Position numbers and translations under genes: made by a program. This document shows positions 14,640 to 20,669 of a stretch of 38,524 nt of DNA, one piece after another; position 1 is the first letter of the stretch, and every line of letters starts with the position of its first letter. The notes beneath the pieces are model-generated. The model had not been told where the DNA came from and searched no databases. It saw nothing but the letters and a program-made list of their open reading frames with translations. Where the stretch lies: IMG/VR virus record IMGVR_UViG_3300044971_000726, positions 1-38,524 of that record. One strand, 5' to 3'. The DNA is from a virus.

Positions 14640-15319
14640 AGCTGCACATCGCCACCCCCATGTACGGGGGCAACTGCACGGCGGGTTACACCTCGTCGCT
14701 GCTCAACCTCTCAAAGCTGGTGGAGTTTGAACACAACTTCATCACCAACGAGAGCTTGGTGACACGCGCCCGGAACATGCTCACGCACACCTTTCTTGAG
14801 TCAGACTGCACACACATGCTTTTCATTGACGCAGATGTGGCCTTTGACGCGCATGGCGTGGTAAAGATGCTGGAGAGCGACAAGAACCTGATCGGCGGCT
14901 TGTACGCCAAGAAGCACATCGACTGGCAGCGCGTACTCAACGTGGCAAAGAAGGTGGATTCAGCGCAACAGCTTGCGGCCAACGCCTACGACTACTACGT
15001 CAGAGGCAATGTGAAGATGGGGACGCAAGAGTGCGTGGAAGTTGAAAGTGTTGCCACGGGCCTCATGCTGATAAAACGCGAAGTCTTTGCGGCCTTAAAG
15101 CCAAGCACACGCGCTAGCAAACTGGGGTCGGCGGTCATCGGGCAAATATCTGCTCAGACCCCTGTGTATCATTACTTCGACACGGGCGTGGATGCCAACA
15201 CTGGCGAGTTTTTGTCCGAAGATTACGCCTTCTGCCAGAAGTGGAAGCAGTCCGGTGGAAAGATTTACGCGGCCCCTTGGATTCAGACCATCCACATCGG
15301 CACGCATCATTTTGGTTAA
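14636..15319 (+). CDS. Glycosyltransferase, GT-A fold, 227 aa
   Basis: Likely transfers a sugar from a nucleotide donor to a virion or host target. A DxD motif is seen in MLFIDADVAF (Asp65, Asp67), preceded by SLVTRARNMLTHTFL and followed by a segment GGLYAKK typical of small phage GT-A enzymes; EDYAFCQKW near residue 200 supplies the usual acidic pair, and a His-rich end (TIHIGTHHFG) may bind metal. No membrane segment or signal. It sits beside fibre and propeller genes, so modification of a surface protein, or of host receptor sugars, is plausible but not shown. Confidence 0.78.
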   Translation: MKLHIATPMYGGNCTAGYTSSLLNLSKLVEFEHNFITNESLVTRARNMLTHTFLESDCTHMLFIDADVAFDAHGVVKMLESDKNLIGGLYAKKHIDWQRVLNVAKKVDSAQQLAANAYDYYVRGNVKMGTQECVEVESVATGLMLIKREVFAALKPSTRASKLGSAVIGQISAQTPVYHYFDTGVDANTGEFLSEDYAFCQKWKQSGGKIYAAPWIQTIHIGTHHFG

Positions 15320-15328
15320 GGAGTTGAA

Positions 15329-15784
15329 ATGCACGCACTGATTGAAAACGGTACTGTCAAACAGTACCCCTATAGCACGGGCGACCTGAAACGGGCCAAC
15401 CCGCAAACCAGCTTTCCGAGCCAGATCAGTGACGCATCGCTGCTGGAGTACGGCGTCCACCGTGTGTTCTTTGCAACGCAGCCAGAGGTGACAGCTACTC
15501 AGGTCTTGGAAGAAGGCACTCCAGTGTTTAGCACTGAAGACCAACGCTGGACTCAGACGTTTGCTGTGCGCGACATGAGCGCCGAGGAAGCGGCAAGCCG
15601 CAACGATGCCCAAGCCGCACAAGTCCGTGCCGAGCGCAACAGCAAGCTGGCCAAAACAGACTGGCGCTTTCGGTCTGACCTGACCCCTACGCAGCAATGG
15701 ATTGACTATTGCCAAGCACTGCGGGATGTCACTGCCCAAGTCGAATTCCCTTGGTCCGTCCAGTGGCCCACACAACCGGAGTAA
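15329..15784 (+). CDS. Tail assembly chaperone-like protein 1, 151 aa
   Basis: The N-terminal half (ENGTVKQYPYSTGDLKRANP, VFFATQPEV, WTQTFAVRDMSAEE) is the common N-terminus of phage fibre-associated proteins. The C-terminal half has the phage tail assembly chaperone pattern (Phage_tail_APC): R-R-N-x-x-LAKTDWRF, then PTQQWIDYCQALRDV and FPWSVQWP. Proteins of this type assist fibre folding or are fibre tips. GGAG lies seven bases before the ATG. It is followed within three bases by a second gene with the same C-terminal domain. Confidence 0.72.
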   Translation: MHALIENGTVKQYPYSTGDLKRANPQTSFPSQISDASLLEYGVHRVFFATQPEVTATQVLEEGTPVFSTEDQRWTQTFAVRDMSAEEAASRNDAQAAQVRAERNSKLAKTDWRFRSDLTPTQQWIDYCQALRDVTAQVEFPWSVQWPTQPE

Positions 15785-15786
15785 AA

Positions 15787-16077
15787 ATGGAACACAACGC
15801 ACTGACCCAGAAGGTCGTATATACAAACTTCACCGTGGACCCAACTCAGTTGGAAGTGGTGGAGCTGACGGCCGAAGAGATTGCTGCAAACAAGCAACGC
15901 GCTATGGACGCCCTGCGCGGCAAGCGCAATTTGTTGCTGTCTGCGTGTGATTACACCCAACTGCCCGACTTTGCCGGTGATGCATCCGCATGGGCCGCAT
16001 ACCGCCAAACATTGCGCGATCTGCCATCAACGGTGGCAGACGCCCGAGAGTTCAATGCATGGCCTGAAAAACCGTGA
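15787..16077 (+). CDS. Tail assembly chaperone-like protein 2, 96 aa
   Basis: The ATG at 15787 is chosen because the frame upstream overlaps the previous gene; no other start gives a sensible N-terminus. The C-terminal region repeats the pattern of its neighbour: KRNLLLSACDYTQLPDFAG, AWAAYRQTLRDL and FNAWPEKP. It therefore looks like a diverged partner of the 151-aa protein without its N-terminal domain. The ribosome site is weak, so coupling to the upstream stop three bases away is likely. Confidence 0.7.
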   Translation: MEHNALTQKVVYTNFTVDPTQLEVVELTAEEIAANKQRAMDALRGKRNLLLSACDYTQLPDFAGDASAWAAYRQTLRDLPSTVADAREFNAWPEKP

Positions 16078-16131
16078 TATATTTCGCAAAACTGTACTGG
16101 CCCAGATGACCAGGGAATCCCAGGATTCAAA

Positions 16132-16914
16132 ATGGACAATGAAATCTTAGCGGAAGCACCCGCGCCGGAACAGGAAGCAACGGCTGCCCCTGAACCCGAA
16201 GTTAATTCGCCGGAAGTATCGACAGAGCAGACAGAACAGCAAGCGGAAAAAACTTATACGCAAGCTGAAATTGACGCAATGATCGGTAAGCGCCTCGCAA
16301 GAGAACAGCGCAAATGGGAAAGAGATCAGGCACAGAAACAAGCGGAAACGCAAGTTCTGAGAGCTGCCCCGACAGCATCTGCTGATCAGTTTGAGTCTCC
16401 TGAAGCCTATGCAGATGCAATGGCCTACCAGAAAGCCGAAGAACTGATTGCCAAGCGTGAAGCTGCCAAGCAGCAGTCGCAGATTCTCGAAAGCTATCAG
16501 GAGCGTGAGGAATCAGCACGAGACAAGTACGACGACTTTGACCAAGTTGCCTACAACCCCAAGCTGCCAATTACAAACGTGATGGCTGAAACGATCCAGT
16601 CTTCAGACATTGGGCCCGAGTTAGCTTACTACCTTGGAACCAATCCTAAAGACGCCGAGCGTATCTCCCGCATGACGCCCCTTGCACAGGCAAAAGAGAT
16701 TGGAAAGATTGAAGCTAAATTAAGCGACAACCCTCCGGTCAAAAAAACTTCAAACGCGCCAGCACCTATTAGCCCGGTGACTGCACGTTCAACTGGTTCG
16801 CCGAGCCATGACACGACTGACCCACGGTCAATCAAGTCCATGAGTACCTCGCAGTGGATCGAAGCTGAACGCGCACGCCAGATTAAGAAGTTGGAAGCGC
16901 AACGCAACCGCTAA
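16132..16914 (+). CDS. Scaffolding protein, 260 aa
   Basis: Internal scaffold for prohead assembly, inferred from position directly before the coat gene and from composition: a Pro/Glu/Ala-rich disordered N-terminus, a typical YTQAEIDAMIGKRLAREQRK helix, an extended helical middle (YQKAEELIAKREAAKQQSQI), and a basic helical C-terminus (SQWIEAERARQIKKLEAQRN). In P22 the basic C-terminal helix-turn-helix of the scaffold binds coat protein. AGGA lies seven bases before the ATG. There is no sign of a protease gene nearby, as in P22, where scaffold exits intact. Confidence 0.82.
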   Translation: MDNEILAEAPAPEQEATAAPEPEVNSPEVSTEQTEQQAEKTYTQAEIDAMIGKRLAREQRKWERDQAQKQAETQVLRAAPTASADQFESPEAYADAMAYQKAEELIAKREAAKQQSQILESYQEREESARDKYDDFDQVAYNPKLPITNVMAETIQSSDIGPELAYYLGTNPKDAERISRMTPLAQAKEIGKIEAKLSDNPPVKKTSNAPAPISPVTARSTGSPSHDTTDPRSIKSMSTSQWIEAERARQIKKLEAQRNR

Positions 16915-16932
16915 TTTTTTGAAAGGACTATC

Positions 16933-18144
16933 ATGTCTAACAGTATTCTGACCATTGACATGATCACCCGTAAGGCTCTCGAAATCCTTGAGAACAACCT
17001 GGTGATCACCCGTAACGTAAACCGTCAGTACGACGACAGCTTTGCTGTTGAAGGTGCAAAGATCGGCTCCACACTGCGTATCCGTTTGCCCGACCGCGCT
17101 CTGGTAACTGACGGCGCCGCCCTGCAAGTTCAGGACGACAACGAACAGTTCACCACTTTGACTGTGAACAATCAAAAGCACATTGGTGTCAACTTCACAT
17201 CTGCTGAATTGACCATGCAATTGGACGACTTCGCAGAGCGTGTGTTGAAGCCTCGTATCAGCCAGTTGGCCTCCAGCATCGACGCTGATGTTGCCAACGC
17301 ATACAGAACCATCGGTAACACCGTTGGCACTCCTGGCACTACTCCTTCCACTTCTTTGGTGCTGTTGCAAGCCCAGCAGAAGCTGAACGAGAACGCTGCC
17401 GTGATGTCCCCACGTTACGCTACCGTCAACCCAGCCGCTAACGCTGGTCTGGTTGAAGGCATGAAGGGTTTGTTCAACCCCACCGACACCATCAGCAAGC
17501 AGTTCAAGAACGGCATGATGGGCACTGGCGTGTTGGGTTTTGACGAGATCAACATGTCTCAGTCGATCAAGCAGCACACCACTGGCTCACGTAGCGCGAC
17601 TGCTTCAACATTGGTCAAGACCCCAGGCGTTACTGCCGAAGGTGCTACCACCATTTTGTTGGAGCAAGGCTCTGTGACTACCACCATCAAAGCTGGTGAC
17701 GTGTTCACAATCAGCGCCTGTAACGCTGTCAACCCACAAACCCGTGAGTCCACTGGTTCCTTGTTCCAATTCGTTGCTTTGGCTGACGCCACTGCCGTGG
17801 CTGGCACTTGGACTGTGACTGTTGCTCCTATGTACTCTGCTGCCAATGCTTTGGCTACTGTGGACGTGCTGCCTGCAACTGGCGCAACTGTGACTTTCGT
17901 GGGCGCTGCTTCTACCCAGTACGCTCAGAACTTGGTGTACCACAAGGATGCCATCACCTTCGCAACTGCTGACTTGCTGTTGCCACAAGGTGTTGACATG
18001 GCTGCCCGCGCAGTTCACAACGGTATCAGCTTGCGTGTTGTGCGTCAGTACGACATCAACAACGACCGTTTGCCTTGCCGTATCGACGTGCTGTATGGTT
18101 TCAGCACGATCCGTCCACAAATGGCCGTCCGCATGTGGGGCTAA
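16933..18144 (+). CDS. Major capsid protein, P22 coat (gp5) family, 403 aa
   Basis: HK97-fold coat protein. The N-terminus (ILTIDMITRKALEILENNLV) and VNRQYDDSFAV, GSTLRIRLPDRALV and the C-terminal FSTIRPQMAVRMWG fit the P22 coat family; a telokin-like insertion domain would lie near residues 220-330, where the sequence turns beta-rich (GVTAEGATTILLEQG). GAAAGGA is seven bases upstream. A cUUCGg terminator follows the stop. The length is close to P22 gp5 (430 aa). It is the best-marked virion gene in the window and uses frequent codons. Confidence 0.93.
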   Translation: MSNSILTIDMITRKALEILENNLVITRNVNRQYDDSFAVEGAKIGSTLRIRLPDRALVTDGAALQVQDDNEQFTTLTVNNQKHIGVNFTSAELTMQLDDFAERVLKPRISQLASSIDADVANAYRTIGNTVGTPGTTPSTSLVLLQAQQKLNENAAVMSPRYATVNPAANAGLVEGMKGLFNPTDTISKQFKNGMMGTGVLGFDEINMSQSIKQHTTGSRSATASTLVKTPGVTAEGATTILLEQGSVTTTIKAGDVFTISACNAVNPQTRESTGSLFQFVALADATAVAGTWTVTVAPMYSAANALATVDVLPATGATVTFVGAASTQYAQNLVYHKDAITFATADLLLPQGVDMAARAVHNGISLRVVRQYDINNDRLPCRIDVLYGFSTIRPQMAVRMWG

Positions 18145-18152
18145 ATTGAAAC

Positions 18153-18171
18153 GGGGGCTTCGGCCCCCTTT
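18153..18171 (+). terminator. cUUCGg hairpin after the coat gene
   Basis: Stem GGGGGC/GCCCCC closed on a TTCG tetraloop, followed by TTTC and then a T-rich stretch. It starts nine bases after the coat stop. It is probably a partial terminator, since decoration genes continue downstream without a visible promoter, and it also protects the coat mRNA 3' end. Confidence 0.8.
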
Positions 18172-18203
18172 CATTCGTTTTAATCTTTTTTAAGGAAATT
18201 ATC

Positions 18204-18611
18204 ATGGCTCTCCCTAACGGCGCAGGCGGTTACCAAGTTGGTGCAGGCAACCGCGCAGAAACTATCATGGGCGCAATGGCCGCCCCTCAGACAGCTACGG
18301 CTACAGCAACCCTGACAGCAGCTCAGATCGTTAACCAGATGTTGGTGGCTAACCCCTCCACTTCTGCTGCGACTTACACGCTGCCTCTGGGCACTGCAAT
18401 CGACGCTGCTGTTCCTAACGCTACTGTTGGCAGCACATTCGACTTGTCGATTGTCAACATCGGCACATCTTCTGGTGCTGTGACATTGGCTGTTAACACT
18501 GGTGTGACCGATGGCGGCAACGCTTTGGTCGCCATTGCTGTGACAACCAGCCAGTTGTTCCGCTTCCGTAAGACCGGTGACGGCACTTACGTTGTGTATC
18601 GTCTTGGCTAA
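18204..18611 (+). CDS. Capsid decoration-like protein, 135 aa
   Basis: Small Ala/Thr/Gly-rich beta protein directly after the coat gene, with TTAAGGA upstream. The N-terminus (MALPNGAGGYQVGAGNRAET) is flexible, the middle is a run of beta strands (TFDLSIVNIGTSSGAVTLAV), and it ends FRFRKTGDGTYVVYRL. Proteins with this pattern after coat genes are often head decoration or head-fibre proteins. No named family claimed. Confidence 0.7.
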   Translation: MALPNGAGGYQVGAGNRAETIMGAMAAPQTATATATLTAAQIVNQMLVANPSTSAATYTLPLGTAIDAAVPNATVGSTFDLSIVNIGTSSGAVTLAVNTGVTDGGNALVAIAVTTSQLFRFRKTGDGTYVVYRLG

Positions 18612-18617
18612 ACCTAA

Positions 18618-18641
18618 ATGGGGACTTCGGTCCTCATTTTT
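18618..18641 (+). terminator. cUUCGg hairpin after the first decoration gene
   Basis: Stem ATGGGGAC with GTCCTCAT (one G-T wobble) on a TTCG loop, then a TTTT run. It begins seven bases after the stop codon and ends just before the next ribosome binding site. An ATG inside it is not the start of the downstream gene. Confidence 0.75.
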
Positions 18642-18653
18642 AAAGGAACAATC

Positions 18654-19067
18654 ATGACATCTAATACCAAATCAATTGGCGTTGCTTTTGAAGACCAAGA
18701 CATTATTGGGTCTAATTTTGTGATGTCTGGTGGTGAGTTGGGTTACACCGCAGAAGCAAGCGGCACGGTGACTCAATTGACAAGCAAATCAACTGGCGTG
18801 ACCCTGAACAAGTCTGCTGGTCAGATCACAATGAACAATGCCGAATTGGCTAACGCCACGAACGTTACGTTCACTTTGACCAACAGCGTCATTAGCGCAA
18901 AAGACGTTGTAATTTTGAGCGTGTCTTCTGGCGCTACTGCCGGTGCTTACAACTGCTGGGTTTCTGGCAAATCCACTGGAAGCTGCACAATCACATTGCG
19001 CAACCTTTCGGGCGGCGCGTTGTCTGAAGCCGTTGTGATCAACTTCGCTGTAATCCACGTCCTGTAA
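18654..19067 (+). CDS. Second decoration-like beta protein, 137 aa
   Basis: The ATG at 18654 has AAAGGA eight bases upstream; an earlier in-frame ATG at 18618 lies inside the preceding terminator stem and is rejected. The protein is a string of beta strands rich in Ser/Thr (FEDQDIIGSNFVMSGGELGY, TLTNSVISAKDVVILSVSSG, CTITLRNLSGGALSEAVVIN), an Ig-like pattern. Together with the previous gene it may form the outer head decoration. No family is recognised. Confidence 0.7.
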   Translation: MTSNTKSIGVAFEDQDIIGSNFVMSGGELGYTAEASGTVTQLTSKSTGVTLNKSAGQITMNNAELANATNVTFTLTNSVISAKDVVILSVSSGATAGAYNCWVSGKSTGSCTITLRNLSGGALSEAVVINFAVIHVL

Positions 19068-19072
19068 AACCA

Positions 19073-19094
19073 AACGGGGTCTTCGGACCCCGTT
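19073..19094 (+). terminator. cUUCGg hairpin after the second decoration gene
   Basis: Stem AACGGGGTC/GACCCCGTT closed on TTCG, starting six bases after the stop. No T-run follows, so it is more likely a 3'-end stabiliser or pause site than a full terminator. It is the third such hairpin in 940 bases. Confidence 0.6.
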
Positions 19095-19100
19095 GCCAAC

Positions 19101-19289
19101 ATGAACATCTACCTATCACACCCCGTCCACGGCGCTAAAGTTGCCACAATGGAACTTGAGGCCGAAGCAGATGAACAAAATGGCTGGACTCGCTATAATC
19201 CAGACACGCTTTCGGAACCTGAAGAAGCGGCCAACACGCTTGTTGTAAAGCGCAAATACACCCGCAAAGGTGAATCCGAAGGAGTTTAA
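19101..19289 (+). CDS. Small head-completion-region protein, 62 aa
   Basis: Acidic protein, opening MNIYLSHPVHGAKVATMELE with a middle NGWTRYNPDTLS and a basic tail (KRKYTRKGES). The pattern 'hydrophobic-xHPxHGxKVA...NGWxRY' occurs in small proteins near phage head-to-tail genes, but I cannot name it. The ATG at 19101 lies seven bases after the hairpin and has no clear ribosome site, so initiation may depend on that structure or on ribosome read-through from upstream. Confidence 0.6.
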   Translation: MNIYLSHPVHGAKVATMELEAEADEQNGWTRYNPDTLSEPEEAANTLVVKRKYTRKGESEGV

Positions 19290-19291
19290 AC

Positions 19292-20005
19292 ATGGCAACG
19301 TATACCGCTGGCGATCAAATCAACCGCGCTTTGCGCCTGTTAGGTATATTGGCCGAGGGTGAAACACCCTCTGCTGCCATGTCGCAAGACGCCCTGATGG
19401 CGTTGAATCAAATGATTGATTCGTGGAACACCGAGCGTCTGTCGGTGTTTGCCACCCAAGATCAAGTCTTCACATGGCCCTCTGGCCTCATCAGCCAAAC
19501 CCTTGGACCTTCTGGTGACTTTGTGGGCAACCGCCCCATCTTGCTGGACGACTCCACATACTACTTGGCCAACAACGGCGTGTCATATGGCGTCAAGTTC
19601 ATCAACCAAGCCCAGTACAACGGCATTGCGGTTAAGACCGTAACCTCCACATTCCCGCAAGTCATGTTTGTCAACATGACTTACCCCAACATCGAGATGT
19701 ACGTCTACCCACGCCCCACGCAGGCGTTGCAGTGGCACTTCATCTCGGTTGAAGAACTAACCCGACCAGTCACGCTTGCCACCTCGATGTTGTTCCCGCC
19801 AGGCTATCTGCGTGCGTTCACGTACAACTTGGCAATGGAGATCGCCCCTGAGTTTGGCGTTGAGCCAAGCCAACAGGTGCAGCGCATCGCCATGACATCC
19901 AAGCGTGATTTGAAGCGCATCAACAACCCAGATGACATCATGAGCCTGCCGTATGCCATAGTGGCCAACCGTCAGCGTTTCAACATCTACGCCGGTAACT
20001 ATTGA
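19292..20005 (+). CDS. Head-to-tail adaptor, P22 gp4-like, 237 aa
   Basis: Tail accessory factor that binds the portal and seals the filled head. The N-terminus (YTAGDQINRALRLLGILAEG, then ALNQMIDSWNTERL) matches the P22 gp4 family helical core, with a later FPPGYLRAFTYNLAMEIAPEFG and SKRDLKRIN. P22 gp4 is 166 aa; the longer size is typical of the wider family. It starts two bases after the previous stop with AAGGAG upstream. Its partner gp10-like gene follows, but a minus-strand endonuclease gene separates them. Confidence 0.85.
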   Translation: MATYTAGDQINRALRLLGILAEGETPSAAMSQDALMALNQMIDSWNTERLSVFATQDQVFTWPSGLISQTLGPSGDFVGNRPILLDDSTYYLANNGVSYGVKFINQAQYNGIAVKTVTSTFPQVMFVNMTYPNIEMYVYPRPTQALQWHFISVEELTRPVTLATSMLFPPGYLRAFTYNLAMEIAPEFGVEPSQQVQRIAMTSKRDLKRINNPDDIMSLPYAIVANRQRFNIYAGNY

Positions 20006-20010
20006 TTATG

Positions 20011-20637
20011 CTATCTAGCGTGCCACCACGATTTACCCATCCATATGGCAGTGACCATGTGAATGGATACGTTGTGTTTAGCCGCAATGTCTTTGCGTTT
20101 CTGACCTCGTTGCTTTGCGTACCAAATGTCTTTGGCTTGATCAAAACTCAGTTTTTTAGCTTTGCCAAGTTCGTACAACGCGTGTTGGCTATTTCCCGCA
20201 GGCGACATGTACTCCAGATTTTTGACGCAATTGTTAGCTTTGTTGCCATCCTTGTGGTTTATCCAAGCGTTGTGCGGTCTGCCGCCCAAAAATGCTTCCG
20301 CAACTGCGGTGTGAAGGGCTTTGTGAGTGTGCTTTCCATCAACCGACAAGGTGACAAACCAATATCCATCTCCGCGCAGCGCAGGCATCAACACATGATT
20401 GGCGTCCACGTAAGCAAGACCACGAACAATCTTTCCTATAGTCATTTGACTAACGCCAAACAAAGCAGCTACTTTTCGCTGGCTTTTTTCTTTGGTGTAA
20501 CTAACTTTGATCGCCTCAACTTGACCCGGCGTAAACCGTTGGTGAAATTTACCTCGGGAACTGGTCCGGCGTACAATCCCTTCGTTGTTTACCTCATAGT
20601 CACTTTCATGTCCTACAAGTGGTTTCCATTCAATCAT
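20011..20637 (-). CDS. HNH homing endonuclease with NUMOD4-like N-terminus, 208 aa
   Basis: Selfish endonuclease gene inserted between two virion genes on the opposite strand. The N-terminus WKPLVGHESDYEVNNEG is the NUMOD4 pattern. A helix-turn-helix-like stretch follows (KVAALFGVSQMTIGKIV), then an HNH core (KALHTAVAEAFLGG, then WINHKDGNKANNCVKNLEY, His-Asn-His/Asn order) and a second helix-turn-helix-like unit near the C-terminus (KDIAAKHNVSIHMVTAIW). The ATG at 20637 has a strong AAGGAG site. It begins five bases after the gp4-like stop and its 5' end abuts the gp10-like gene. The host strand is transcribed through it antisense. Confidence 0.88.
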   Translation of the reverse strand: MIEWKPLVGHESDYEVNNEGIVRRTSSRGKFHQRFTPGQVEAIKVSYTKEKSQRKVAALFGVSQMTIGKIVRGLAYVDANHVLMPALRGDGYWFVTLSVDGKHTHKALHTAVAEAFLGGRPHNAWINHKDGNKANNCVKNLEYMSPAGNSQHALYELGKAKKLSFDQAKDIWYAKQRGQKRKDIAAKHNVSIHMVTAIWMGKSWWHAR

Positions 20638-20657
20638 AGTGTGGCTCCTTGCTGCGG

Positions 20658-20663
20658 TAGGAG
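20658..20663 (+). promoter_or_regulatory. Ribosome binding site upstream of the gp10-like frame with no standard start
   Basis: TAGGAG is placed six bases before an ATA codon at 20670 that stands where the start of the gp10-like protein is expected. The nearest ATG in frame is 63 bases downstream and has no ribosome site. This site therefore decides the start question for the gp10-like gene. Confidence 0.6.
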
Positions 20664-20669
20664 TATATC

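Noticed and set aside
15709-15786. N-terminal extension of the second tail-chaperone-like gene
   Set aside because: The extension is an out-of-frame reading of the previous gene; the ATG at 15787 follows its stop by two bases and starts the recognisable protein.
18618-18653. Upstream ATG at 18618 as start of the second decoration gene
   Set aside because: It lies inside the cUUCGg terminator stem and has no ribosome site, while the ATG at 18654 has AAAGGA at good spacing.
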